From positions 1 through 64,000 of the forward strand of contig DATBEZ010000027.1 in assembly GCA_036558745.1 (NCBI GenBank): DNA of 64,000 nt. The letters are read 5' to 3'. This DNA is from JAMXLJ01 sp036558745. GTDB taxonomy: Bacteria > Actinomycetota > Acidimicrobiia > IMCC26256 > JAMXLJ01. Numbering within the stretch: the first letter of the stretch is position 1; every line of letters begins with the position of its first letter. Shown here piece after piece: positions 28,485-36,955 of the stretch. The notes under the pieces were generated by a model. That model was given only the letters and a program-made list of their open reading frames with translations. It had not been told where the DNA came from and searched no databases. A program made the position numbers and the translations under genes.

Positions 28485-29660
28485 ATGAATCGGCGCGCAC
28501 TGGCAGGGGCCGCGGCCGCGATCGTCTGCGCGACGGCGTCGGCGGCGTCGGGTGGGATGCTGCTCGCGAGCGCGGTCAAGTCCGGTCCGTCGGGAGCGGT
28601 GCGCGCGACGATCACCTTGGTGCACGCGGCGGCACGTCAGCTCGACCACGTCGACGCGGTGCAGACGACCTACGGCCTGACGACCGGCGTCGCGACCGAC
28701 CTCCTCGCCCTGCACGCCCTGCGAGGTGCCGACGACGGCTCGCTCGACCAGCTCCGGCCGGCGGCCGACGCGACCGTGCGCAGCGTCACCCGTTCCCAGC
28801 TCGTCGACATGATCGGCACGCTGCAGAGCCAGCTCGCCGATGCGGCACGCAAGCTCGAGGTCCCGCACGATGCCGAACCCGCCGTCCGTCGCGTGACCGC
28901 GCCGTTCGACCCCGCGGTGGTGCGGGGCCTCCGCGCGGGAACCCTGACGCTCGACGCCGCGCCGTACGCGAGCGCGCTGCAATGGATGCAGGGCGAGGTG
29001 ACACGCGCCCGCGACGAGGCGTCCCAGGCGCGTCAACAGATCCAGCATGCCGCGCTGCCGGCGCACGGATCACGCAACCTCGCCCTGCTCGCGCTCGGAA
29101 TCGTCATGATGGCGTGCGCGGCGGGCCTCGCGGTCGTCGTCGTGGTCGGGGCGATGCGCCAGAGCGAGCTGACCAGGGGCGCGTTCACCGACGTGTTGAC
29201 GCGCACGCCGAACCGCCGCCGGCTCGAGGACGACCTCGACGCGCTCGACGCCGCGGCGGCTACCGACGTCGCGGTGCTCATGGTCGACATCGACCACTTC
29301 AAGAAGCTCAACGACCTGGCCGGTCACACGTCCGGTGACCGCGCGCTCACGCGCGTCGCGGGCGTCGTGAGCGCGTGCCTGCGTCAGGACGACACCCTCT
29401 ACCGCTACGGCGGTGAGGAGTTCTGTGTGCTCCTTCCGGGTGCGACGAACGAGGCCGCGGTCGCGGTCGCCGATCGCATCCGGGCCGCGGTCGAAGCGGT
29501 CGCCGTCGACGGTGAGGAGCGCCTTCCGGCCGGGCGACTCACGGTGTCGGTCGGGGTCGCCACGTGCGGGTCCCCCCGCGACGGGCTCCGGGCCGCCGAC
29601 GACGCGCTCTACGAAGCCAAGCAGCAGGGTCGGAACCAGGTGGTCGCTGCGGGCGTGTGA
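28485..29660 (+). CDS. Membrane diguanylate cyclase (GGDEF)
   Basis: The 391-aa protein has an N-terminal helix (about 5-30), an extracytoplasmic helical sensor region (35-195), a second helix (196-223) and a GGDEF domain. The active site is GGEEF (309-313), with MVDIDHFKKLND at about 266-277 binding substrate and metal. The inhibitory I-site RxxD is present at R300-D303, exactly five residues before GGEEF, so product inhibition is expected. It should make c-di-GMP from GTP. The sensor domain has no family I recognise. Confidence 0.93.
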   Translation: MNRRALAGAAAAIVCATASAASGGMLLASAVKSGPSGAVRATITLVHAAARQLDHVDAVQTTYGLTTGVATDLLALHALRGADDGSLDQLRPAADATVRSVTRSQLVDMIGTLQSQLADAARKLEVPHDAEPAVRRVTAPFDPAVVRGLRAGTLTLDAAPYASALQWMQGEVTRARDEASQARQQIQHAALPAHGSRNLALLALGIVMMACAAGLAVVVVVGAMRQSELTRGAFTDVLTRTPNRRRLEDDLDALDAAAATDVAVLMVDIDHFKKLNDLAGHTSGDRALTRVAGVVSACLRQDDTLYRYGGEEFCVLLPGATNEAAVAVADRIRAAVEAVAVDGEERLPAGRLTVSVGVATCGSPRDGLRAADDALYEAKQQGRNQVVAAGV

Positions 29661-29670
29661 GGCTCGGCCC

Positions 29671-29688
29671 GCTCCCCGGACGGGGAGC
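29671..29688. terminator. Hairpin between convergent genes
   Basis: GCTCCCCG and CGGGGAGC form a perfect 8-bp inverted repeat (about 7 bp with a GGAC loop). It lies 10 nt after the GGDEF stop and 10 nt after the stop of the small minus-strand gene, so it can end transcripts from both sides. No T-tract. Confidence 0.55.
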
Positions 29689-29698
29689 TCTCAGGTGC

Positions 29699-29872
29699 TC
29701 AGTCGTCGGAGCCGCTGCGTTGGCGGGCCCGCTCGTGGGCTTCCGCCCTCGCCTTGTCGATGCTGTCGGGAACGCGATCGGCGCCTGCCCGCTCGCGGTC
29801 GAGCGCTCGTCTCGTGGTCTTCTGCGACGCATGCTCCGACGTGCGCCCGGTCGTGGTCTGCCGCTTGGCCAT
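29699..29872 (-). CDS. Small charged protein (57 aa)
   Basis: This short frame encodes 57 residues, highly charged and soluble: MAKRQTTTGR at the start, then ALDRERAGADRVPDSIDKA and a helical ARAEAHERARQRS tail. I recognise no family, but the composition resembles small nucleic-acid-associated actinobacterial proteins. The 3' end meets a hairpin shared with the GGDEF gene. No Shine-Dalgarno site precedes the ATG; TAGGTT lies about 7 nt upstream, which would suit a leaderless transcript. The remaining 200 nt up to 30069 hold nothing I recognise. Confidence 0.5.
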   Translation of the reverse strand: MAKRQTTTGRTSEHASQKTTRRALDRERAGADRVPDSIDKARAEAHERARQRSGSDD

Positions 29873-30069
29873 CCGGCGAACCTATCTCGCGCCGCGCGCA
29901 CTGCGCCCATTCGACCCCGCGACGCGCCGGAGCCGGGCCCGGAGGCGACCGTGACCGCCGTCATGTCGCCGGGTCCCGGCGAGCCATCGGCCCGGCTCGG
30001 CACCGCGTAGCCTCGACCGGTGCTCCGCTCCACGGGATGCCCGTCGCCGCGTCTGGGTATGCCTTCGGG

Positions 30070-31263
30070 ATGACCGGACCCGAGGCGTTGCTCATGGACG
30101 TCGGCGGCGTGTTCCTGCTGCCCGACCACGACCGGATCCGTGGCGCGTTCGTACGGGCCGAGAGCACGGTGTCCCCCACCGACGAGGCCTTGGACCGGGC
30201 GCACTACGTCGCCGCCGCGGGGTTCACGACCGCGGTCGACGCGCTGGACGACTGGGCCGCGTGCTGGCAGGCGTATCTCCGCGACTATGTCGACGCGTGC
30301 GCGGTGCCGCCGGCGGAGCGCGACGAGGTGCACCGCCACCTCGACAGCGAGTTCGCCGACGCCGCGCTGTGGTCGAGCGTCGTGCCGGGCGTGCGCGAGG
30401 GTCTCGAGCTCGTCGCCGGTACCGGCGTGCAGCTCGGCATCGTGTCGAACGCCGACGGCGTGATGGCCGAGCGTCTGCGCGGGCTCGAGCTCCTGCAGGT
30501 CGGTCCGGGAGTCGGCGTGGAGGTGGGGTGCGTCATCGACTCGGGCGCGGTGGGCGTCATGAAACCCGATCCGCGCATCTTCGAGCTCGCGCTCGACGCG
30601 CTCGGCCTCGAGGCCGAGGCGGCGTGGTACCTGGGTGACATCCCCGGCATCGACGTGGTCGGCGCGCGGCGCGCCGGTCTTCGGCCGTTCCTGATCGACC
30701 CCTCGGGTCTGCATCACGACGCCGACTTCGACCGTGTCGACTCGCTCGCCACGATCGCGGGCCGCGTCACAGAGGCGCGGCAGGTGCGCCATCGGACCGA
30801 GGGCGAACGCCGCTTCGGCCTCGCGTCGGCGCGCGCGGCCGCGGGAAGTGACGAGGACATGGCCCGATGGGTCGGCGACTTCCTCGCCAGTCGCGGGAGC
30901 GACAACGCCACGCTCGCGTCGGGGCTGGCCCAACGACCCCACTGGTGGGCCGGCCCGCTGCGCGTGCGCGTCGACGACCTGGTCCGTCTCGCAGGCCCCG
31001 AAGGTGACGATGTGCTCTGCCCGGTCGAACCCGAGGAATGGGAGCACGACGTCGACGACATGGCCTCGCACCTCGACGACGGATGGGAGCCGCCACCCCT
31101 CATCGCAGAGTTCGACCGCGGCCGACTGCTCCTCCAGGACGGTAACCACCGCTACGAGGCACTGGTCCGCTCCGGCGAGCGCGAGGCCTGGGTCATCGTG
31201 TGGTTCGACGACCGCGCCGAACGCGACCGCTTCGTCGCCGCGCAACCCGCGCCGATCGCGTAG
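30070..31263 (+). CDS. HAD-family hydrolase fused to a ParB/Srx-like domain
   Basis: The 397-aa protein has an N-terminal HAD hydrolase (about 1-225): motif I DVGGVF with Asp10 (the second Asp replaced by Gly, as in many DxGG-type members), motif II IVSNAD, motif III GVMKPDPRIF and motif IV YLGDIPGIDVVGA. After a linker, residues about 290-390 contain LLLQDGNHRYEALVRSGE, the hallmark of the ParB/sulfiredoxin-like fold, which binds or hydrolyses nucleotides. The frame is continuous. I know of no described function for this pairing. ATG 30070 is chosen; the region upstream is non-coding. Confidence 0.82.
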   Translation: MTGPEALLMDVGGVFLLPDHDRIRGAFVRAESTVSPTDEALDRAHYVAAAGFTTAVDALDDWAACWQAYLRDYVDACAVPPAERDEVHRHLDSEFADAALWSSVVPGVREGLELVAGTGVQLGIVSNADGVMAERLRGLELLQVGPGVGVEVGCVIDSGAVGVMKPDPRIFELALDALGLEAEAAWYLGDIPGIDVVGARRAGLRPFLIDPSGLHHDADFDRVDSLATIAGRVTEARQVRHRTEGERRFGLASARAAAGSDEDMARWVGDFLASRGSDNATLASGLAQRPHWWAGPLRVRVDDLVRLAGPEGDDVLCPVEPEEWEHDVDDMASHLDDGWEPPPLIAEFDRGRLLLQDGNHRYEALVRSGEREAWVIVWFDDRAERDRFVAAQPAPIA

Positions 31264-31301
31264 GTCGACGAGCGCGGCCGCGGGTCGAAGAGGTCGAGGA
31301 G

Positions 31302-31832
31302 ATGGCAGACCCGAACTGGGCCGAGCAGGTCACCGCGATCGCGACCGCCGTCGGCGCCATCGGTCTGGTCAGCGCGATCGGCGCGACCTTCTTCGCGGCG
31401 CGACAGGTCCGCGAGGCGCGCCAGACCCGCCAGGCCCAGACCGCCGCCGACTTCCTCCGCCGCTGGGACGAGGACGCGCTGGTCGAGACGCGCCGTCTCG
31501 TCGCCGGGTACGCGTCGAAGGAGGAGCTGCGCGCCGCCTTCGCGCGCTTCCGGGAGACGAACGCGCGCGAGGCGTACGTGCTGTACCGGGAGCTCGACTA
31601 CTTCGAGCAGCTCGCCGCGTTGGAGCGGCTCGGCGCCGTGCACCTGGACCTGATCGACGCGTTGCTCGGCGTCCGCCTCGTCGACCGGTGGGACCTGTGG
31701 CAGCCGTCGGTGACCGACATGGGCGAGGACGTGTACCCGCTGTTCCGCAGGCTCGCGGAGCGACTCCGCCAGACCTACCGCCCGCCGGCCCGTTCATCGC
31801 TTGCGACACACCGGCGCGGGTCCGCACACTGA
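31302..31832 (+). CDS. Membrane-anchored protein, possibly DUF4760-like
   Basis: The 176-aa protein has one N-terminal membrane helix (about residues 8-32), a short basic helix (ARQVREARQTRQ) and a helical cytoplasmic domain with WDEDALVETRRLV, YFEQLAALERLGAVHLDLIDALLG and VYPLFRRLAERLR. The layout matches the DUF4760-like group of unknown function; this is a resemblance, not a verified hit. AAGAGG lies 9 nt before ATG 31302. The final 20 residues are unlike the rest and may be lineage-specific. Confidence 0.65.
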   Translation: MADPNWAEQVTAIATAVGAIGLVSAIGATFFAARQVREARQTRQAQTAADFLRRWDEDALVETRRLVAGYASKEELRAAFARFRETNAREAYVLYRELDYFEQLAALERLGAVHLDLIDALLGVRLVDRWDLWQPSVTDMGEDVYPLFRRLAERLRQTYRPPARSSLATHRRGSAH

Positions 31833-31996
31833 GTCGTCTTCCGACCCGGGAGGGTGTGTGTCCACGAGGGTGCCCGCCGCAGAGATCCGCGCCGTGTGAC
31901 GAACCCGGTGCGACCTGGCGCGAACCGGCTCGCCGGCGCGCCGTCGCCCCGGCACGCGACGCTGTCCTCTGTACGGCATCACTCGGGAGGTACCCG

Positions 31997-32368
31997 GTGT
32001 CGCGCGACCAGCGCAACCGTTCACACATCCGCGTCGCGGGCACGTTCACGTGCGGGCACTGCCACGCCAGCATCCCGCTCGTCGCGTCCGGAACCCGCCA
32101 TCGCAACCACTGCCCGCAATGCCTGTGGAGCCGTCACCTCGACGACATCCCCGGTGACCGGGCCGCGGACTGCGCGTCGCTCATGGAGCCCTTGTGCATC
32201 GCGGTGCGCGGCGACGGCGAGTGGCTCATCGTCCATCGCTGCACCGGTTGTGGTGACCTCGACCTCAACCGGACGTCGGGCGACGACAACCCGCTCCTCC
32301 TCGTCCGGCTCGCGGTCCGTCCGATCGCGCAACCGCCGTTCCCACTCGACTGCCTCGCCGAGCTCTGA
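31997..32368 (+). CDS. RNHCP-domain protein
   Basis: The 123-aa protein has the RNHCP motif (TRHRNHCPQCLWSRHLD) plus paired cysteines: CGHCH near residue 20, CPQC near 40 and CTGCGDLD near 80. These probably form one or two zinc sites. The family is common in actinobacteria and has no known role. GTG 31997 has GGGAGG about 7 nt upstream. The 164-nt gap before it holds nothing recognised. Confidence 0.85.
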   Translation: MSRDQRNRSHIRVAGTFTCGHCHASIPLVASGTRHRNHCPQCLWSRHLDDIPGDRAADCASLMEPLCIAVRGDGEWLIVHRCTGCGDLDLNRTSGDDNPLLLVRLAVRPIAQPPFPLDCLAEL

Positions 32369-32392
32369 AATGTGCTCAGGATCGGCGCGGCG

Positions 32393-34222
32393 TCATGAAC
32401 CGTTGCCCTCGGCCACCGTGATCGCCCACGCCGCGTTGACGAGCCCGATGTGGCTGAACGCCTGGGGGAAGTTCCCCAGGAGCTCGCCGGTGACGGGATC
32501 GACCTCCTCGGCCAGCAGGCCGACGTCGTTGACGAAGACGACCGCGCGCTCGAACACCTCGCGCGCACGTTCGGGCTGTCCGGTTGCCGCGAGCGCCTCG
32601 GCGAGCCAGAACGTGCAGAGCAGGAACGTCCCCTCTTGTCCCTCGAGCCCGTCGTCGGCGCGGTAGCGGTAGACGAGACCGCGCTCGTCGGTGAGCCGTT
32701 CGGCGATCGCGTCGATCGTGGAGAGGACGCGCGGGTCGTCGGTCGGCAGAAACCCGACCACGGGGATGAGGAGGTTCGACGCGTCGAGCTCGGACGATCC
32801 GAACGACTGCGTGAACGCCTTTGCCTCGTCGCTCCAACCCTTCGTGACGACGGCCTCGTGGATCTCGTCCTGCACCCGCCGCCACTCGGAGACGCGATCG
32901 TGCGCCTCGAGCCGGTCGGCGAGCGCGATCGCGTGCTCCAGCGCCACCCAGCACATGAGCTTGGAGTACACGAAGTCGCGCGGCTCACCACGGATCTCCC
33001 AGATGCCGTGGTCCTTGTCCTGCCACCGTCGGGCCGCCGCGTCCGCGACGGCCACGAGGAACCGCCTCGTTGCGGGGCCGTGGTCGGGTACCCGGTCCGC
33101 GACCCGGCGCACCGCGCCCAGGAGCTCGCCGTACACGTCGACCTGGCGTTGGCTCCACGCTCCGTTCCCGATCCTGACCGGTGCGCTGTCGCGCCAGCCG
33201 CGCAGGTTCGGGAGCTCGCGCTCACTCAGGTCGCGCTCACCCCCGATCCCGAACATGATCTGGAGGTCGCGGCCGCGCTCCAGCGACGACGCCGCCGACA
33301 CGGTGATGTACTCGAAGAACTCGTTCGCCTCGTCCGGGCACGCGGCGACCCAGAGTGCCGCGATCGTGAAGCTCGCGTCACGCACCCACGTGTAGCGGTA
33401 GTCCCAGTTGCGCGTCCCACCTTCCGACTCGGGCAACGACGTGGTGGCGGCCGCGCAGATCGCGCCGGTCGGTTGGAACGACAGCGCCTGCAGCACCCGG
33501 CCGCTGTGGTGCACGAGGTCGCGCCACGGCCCCTCGTAGGCCTGGTGGATCTCCGACCACGACGTCCACGCCGCGACCGTGCCGTCCAGACGCTCCGCGA
33601 TCTCGTCCTGGGACCACACCCGTGCCTCGGCACGGTCGGCGCGCTTGCGATGGTGCAACGCGAACCCGGCCCGCTCCCCCGCCGTGAGACGGAACCGGGC
33701 TCGGCCCGTCGACCCGTCGATCGTCACGCCGACCGGGGACGAGAGGACGAGCACGTCGGCACCGCCGTGCGCGAGCACACCCCCGTCGACCGATTCGAGC
33801 AGCGGATCGATCACGCCGTACTCCGGGCGGGGCGCGTACTCCATCGCGACGTCGACTTCACCCTCCACGCACGTCGCGACGCGCAGCAGCAGGTTCGGGA
33901 CGTCGACCCCGAGCTGGTGACCGCGGTTCCCCGGTCCGGTGCAGAGCGCGTCGGTGAGGCGCAACACCCCGGTCGCGGTCTCGAACCTGGTCTCGAGCAC
34001 CATCGTGCGCTCGACGTAGCGGCGCGAGACCTCGAGCGGGTCCGGTGCGGCGATCGACCAGTGTCCGGCGTCGTCGTCGAGCAGGCGCCCGAACACCGAG
34101 GAGCTGTCGAAGCGGGGCACGCACAGCCAGTCCACGGATCCGTCGCGGGTGACGAGCGCGGCACCGTGCCGGTCCGACAGGAGCGCGTGGTCGGCGATGG
34201 GGACCCTGCTCATGCGTGACAT
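32393..34222 (-). CDS. Glycoside hydrolase family 15 (glucoamylase/trehalase-like)
   Basis: The 609-aa enzyme begins with the GH15 N-terminal beta-sandwich domain (ADHALLSDRHGAALVTRDGS, VDWLCVPRFDS) and continues with the (alpha/alpha)6 catalytic barrel (RNWDYRYTWVRDASFT, FEYITVSA, EGTFLLCTFWLAEALA, AFSHIGLVNAAW). In actinobacteria these are intracellular glucoamylases or trehalases; the exact substrate cannot be told. ATG 34222 or 34213 (three codons apart) is the start. It is divergent from trmO. Confidence 0.9.
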   Translation of the reverse strand: MSRMSRVPIADHALLSDRHGAALVTRDGSVDWLCVPRFDSSSVFGRLLDDDAGHWSIAAPDPLEVSRRYVERTMVLETRFETATGVLRLTDALCTGPGNRGHQLGVDVPNLLLRVATCVEGEVDVAMEYAPRPEYGVIDPLLESVDGGVLAHGGADVLVLSSPVGVTIDGSTGRARFRLTAGERAGFALHHRKRADRAEARVWSQDEIAERLDGTVAAWTSWSEIHQAYEGPWRDLVHHSGRVLQALSFQPTGAICAAATTSLPESEGGTRNWDYRYTWVRDASFTIAALWVAACPDEANEFFEYITVSAASSLERGRDLQIMFGIGGERDLSERELPNLRGWRDSAPVRIGNGAWSQRQVDVYGELLGAVRRVADRVPDHGPATRRFLVAVADAAARRWQDKDHGIWEIRGEPRDFVYSKLMCWVALEHAIALADRLEAHDRVSEWRRVQDEIHEAVVTKGWSDEAKAFTQSFGSSELDASNLLIPVVGFLPTDDPRVLSTIDAIAERLTDERGLVYRYRADDGLEGQEGTFLLCTFWLAEALAATGQPERAREVFERAVVFVNDVGLLAEEVDPVTGELLGNFPQAFSHIGLVNAAWAITVAEGNGS

Positions 34223-34311
34223 CGTTGCATCCGCGACCCTCTCGCCGCCGCGGGGCCACGCTGACGGAGTCCTACGCTCGTTCAGCGTCCCAACACGTGA
34301 ATGGGGGTTCG

Positions 34312-34725
34312 GTGACCGAGAGCTACGACGTGCGCCCGATCGGTTGGGTGGACTCGCCACTCGTCGATCCCGCTGACGCACCGCGACAAGGCGACGAAGG
34401 CGCGCCCGACGCGTGGCTGGTGCTCGACCCTGCACTCGCGGCAGCCGCGGCCGACCTCGCAGTCGGCACCGACGTCATCGTGCTGACGTGGCTCGATCGC
34501 GCCGACCGAGACGTGCTGCGCGTCCATCCGCGCAGCGATCCGGCTGCGCCGCTACAAGGCGTGTTCAGCACGCGCTCGCCCGATCGACCCAACCCGATCG
34601 GGTTGCACACCGTGCGCATTCTCGCGATCGACGGGGCCCGACTGCGGGTCGGCAACCTCGAAGCCCTCGACGGGACGCCCGTGCTCGACCTCAAGCCCGT
34701 GCTCGGGCCGATCGACACGCGCTGA
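34312..34725 (+). CDS. trmO: TrmO-type tRNA N6-threonylcarbamoyladenosine methyltransferase
   Basis: The 137-aa TsaA/TrmO family protein methylates the N6 position of t6A37 in certain tRNAs using SAM. The family signatures DAWLVLDPALA and FSTRSPDRPNPIGLHTVRIL are clear, and GTPVLDLKPVLGPIDTR is the C-terminal motif. It is shorter than the E. coli protein because it lacks the C-terminal extension, which is usual for single-domain members. GTG 34312 follows GGGGG by about 5 nt. Confidence 0.88.
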   Translation: MTESYDVRPIGWVDSPLVDPADAPRQGDEGAPDAWLVLDPALAAAAADLAVGTDVIVLTWLDRADRDVLRVHPRSDPAAPLQGVFSTRSPDRPNPIGLHTVRILAIDGARLRVGNLEALDGTPVLDLKPVLGPIDTR

Positions 34726-34737
34726 ACGTCGCCGCGC

Positions 34738-35304
34738 TCAGCGGGTCGCGATCGAGCCGAGGAAGATGACGACGTTCCCGGCGATCATGACGGCGACGAC
34801 CGGATTGCGGAGCGCGCGCACCAACCCCGCGTGCCCGGGGTCGTCGGGCGCGCTCGCGAGTCCCGAATGCTGGCGGCGCAGGATGCCGACACCGACGAGC
34901 GCGATCGTGAGCGCGGCGACGGTCTCGACCAGCGCGGCGAAGATCGAGAGCGGGCTCGCGTTCCCCCGAACGAGGCTGTCGCTCAGGAAGCTGCGGTGCG
35001 GGGTGAAGTGCACGAAGAGGTACCCGGCGGCGAGCCCGAACCCGGCCGACGCCGCGGTGAGCGGCGCGAGCGGATGGCGTGCGAAGGCGAGCACCACGAC
35101 GAGGACCTCGACGATGATCGCCGCGCTGCCGACCCAGAACACGCCCGCCGACACGGAGCCGCCCCCGCGCCGGAGATGGTCGAAGTTGTGGATCAGCACC
35201 GCGACGGCGAAGAACGCGGCCGCGGCCAGGAGCCGGCGTTGGTCCGCCGCGCTCGTCTCCTCGATCGCCGTCCGGCCGACCGTGCGTGCACCCGGGTCCG
35301 CCAC
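34738..35304 (-). CDS. Membrane protein of unknown function
   Basis: The 188-aa protein has about five hydrophobic helices and short loops. Polar marks are HNFDHLRRGGGS after helix 1 and VHFTPHRSFLSDSLV in the middle, which may face a ligand. No family recognised. It starts at GTG 35304 and is divergent from a TetR gene with a palindrome between them, so it is the likely target of that regulator. It converges with trmO (12 nt gap). Confidence 0.7.
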   Translation of the reverse strand: MADPGARTVGRTAIEETSAADQRRLLAAAAFFAVAVLIHNFDHLRRGGGSVSAGVFWVGSAAIIVEVLVVVLAFARHPLAPLTAASAGFGLAAGYLFVHFTPHRSFLSDSLVRGNASPLSIFAALVETVAALTIALVGVGILRRQHSGLASAPDDPGHAGLVRALRNPVVAVMIAGNVVIFLGSIATR

Positions 35305-35338
35305 CGTGCACCCCCTCGGAGCGTGCCGCTACTCTTGA

Positions 35339-35354
35339 TAGAACGATCTTTCTA
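35339..35354. promoter_or_regulatory. TetR-type operator palindrome
   Basis: TAGAACGATCTTTCTA is a 16-bp palindrome with one mismatched pair, in the 97-nt gap between the membrane protein and the divergent TetR gene. TAGAACG half-sites are typical of LmrA/YxaF-like TetR regulators, which this TetR resembles. Probably controls both genes. Confidence 0.6.
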
Positions 35355-35401
35355 GTCCACCGCCGCCGGGCGCAAGTCCGAGCGCACGAGTCGAGGCAGC
35401 C

Positions 35402-36052
35402 ATGACCACCACGTCGACACGGGAGCGCATCGTGCGGGCCGCCGCCGAGGCCTTCCAGCGTCAGGGGTTCACCGGCACCGGGCTCAAGCAGATCTCGACC
35501 GAGAGCCGGGCTCCGTTCGGCTCGCTGTACCACTTCTTCCCGGGCGGCAAGACCGAGCTCGCGGGCGAGACCCTTCGCTTCGCCGGTCTCGGGTACCAGC
35601 AGCTGGTCGAGGCGGTGTGGGACGCGGCGCCCGACGTGGTGAGCGCGGTGCGCGTCGTGTTCGACGGCGCCGCGGAGACCCTGCGCGCCAGCGACTATGC
35701 GGACGCGTGCCCGATCGCGACCGTCGCGCTGGAGGTGGCGAGCACCAACGACACGCTGCGCGCCGTGACCGCCGAAGTGTTCGACGGCTGGCTGGCGTCA
35801 TTGACCGCGCGACTCGAAGCGGGCGGCGTTCCACCGGCACGGACGCGTGAGCTCGCCATGCTGATCCTCGCGTCGCTCGAAGGCGGGTTCCTGCTCAGCC
35901 GGGCCGCGAAGTCCACCGAGTCGATGGAGGCCATCGGCCGGTGCGTCGCGACAACGGTGCAGGCGTCCCTCGACGACGCGCCCGCGACTACGCGGAAGCG
36001 TCGGTCGGCGCGTGGACGGACGGCAGGCCCATCGGGTTCGGGAACGGGATGA
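35402..36052 (+). CDS. TetR family regulator (LmrA/YxaF-like)
   Basis: The 216-aa regulator has an N-terminal helix-turn-helix (about 8-52; TGLKQISTESRAPFGSLYHFFPGGK). The phrase SLYHFFPGGKTELA is diagnostic of the LmrA/YxaF group. The ligand domain contains DACPIATVALEVAS. A matching palindrome lies upstream. The 3' end overlaps the convergent SCO6745-type gene by 65 nt; the last 25 residues are basic and Ser/Gly-rich and may be non-essential. Confidence 0.92.
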   Translation: MTTTSTRERIVRAAAEAFQRQGFTGTGLKQISTESRAPFGSLYHFFPGGKTELAGETLRFAGLGYQQLVEAVWDAAPDVVSAVRVVFDGAAETLRASDYADACPIATVALEVASTNDTLRAVTAEVFDGWLASLTARLEAGGVPPARTRELAMLILASLEGGFLLSRAAKSTESMEAIGRCVATTVQASLDDAPATTRKRRSARGRTAGPSGSGTG

Positions 36053-36863
36053 CCCGCGCCTCGACGACCGCGCGCGCCAGCGGATCCAGCAGCTCGAGCA
36101 ACGACGCAGGATCGAGCTCGGTGAAGGGCGCCGCGGCGAGCCTGTCCGTCTCCATCTCGACCCGCTCGCGCGCCTCCAGACCGACGTCAGTGATGCCGCC
36201 GTCGCGCCGAAGGAGCCCCCGCTCCACGAGGCGTGCGGTCGCGGCCGCCCATTCGTCGGCCGACCAGCCCCGGTTGTCGCGCAGCACCTCGATGGGAACC
36301 TGACGGTCGGCCGCGAACAGCACGTGTGCCTCGCAGCCGTCGAGGTCGGCGACGAGGAGCGACGCCACGTGCCCGTCGCCGCGGTGCTCGCGCAACGACG
36401 TGCAGTGCTGCCACAGCGCGGCGACCGGATCGGCCGGCAGTGGTACGGCCTGGTTCGCCGCGAACAGTGGACGACCCGACGCCGAGCCCTCGTCGACCGC
36501 GCGCTCGAGTGACGCGTTTGCCGCACCGGCGACGCGCTCCATGTCGGAGGACACCGCGCGCAACGCGCGGGCCGCGGCATCGGCACGTGTGGCGACGAGG
36601 TCGTCGGGCGAGGCGTACCGCCACGCGTCCGGGATCGACCGCCCGACCATGGCGGGCGCGAAGTTGAAGAACGTCGCCTCCACCGCGGCCGCCCCGACCG
36701 CGCCGAGCGGCGCGGCCCGGAAGCCGAAGTACCCCATCCAGAAGCCCTTGAGCCCGGCGCCGGTCGCGGCCTCGCGCGACTCGGCCGAGAAGTAGGTCAC
36801 GGCGTGGATCGTCTCGACCCGCACCCACAACGCACGGGCCCAGCCTGGTGTCCCGGCCGTCAC
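35988..36863 (-). CDS. SCO6745-type protein
   Basis: The 291-aa helical protein resembles the actinobacterial SCO6745 (SalK-like) family: ETIHAVTYFSAESREA near the start, GYFGFRAAPLGAVGAAAVEATFFNFAP, and a winged-helix-like DEWAAATARLVERGLL segment near residue 205. Function unknown; the C-terminal half may bind DNA or a ligand. It starts at GTG 36863 and converges with the TetR gene, overlapping it by 65 nt. Confidence 0.78.
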   Translation of the reverse strand: MTAGTPGWARALWVRVETIHAVTYFSAESREAATGAGLKGFWMGYFGFRAAPLGAVGAAAVEATFFNFAPAMVGRSIPDAWRYASPDDLVATRADAAARALRAVSSDMERVAGAANASLERAVDEGSASGRPLFAANQAVPLPADPVAALWQHCTSLREHRGDGHVASLLVADLDGCEAHVLFAADRQVPIEVLRDNRGWSADEWAAATARLVERGLLRRDGGITDVGLEARERVEMETDRLAAAPFTELDPASLLELLDPLARAVVEARVIPFPNPMGLPSVHAPTDASA

Positions 36864-36955
36864 CGGCGGATCTCGGAGTCACGGCAGCTCAACACTCGGT
36901 GAATCGTCGCGCCGATGGCCAAGCCGGCGCCGTCCCGAGCACGTAGCGTTCGGGT

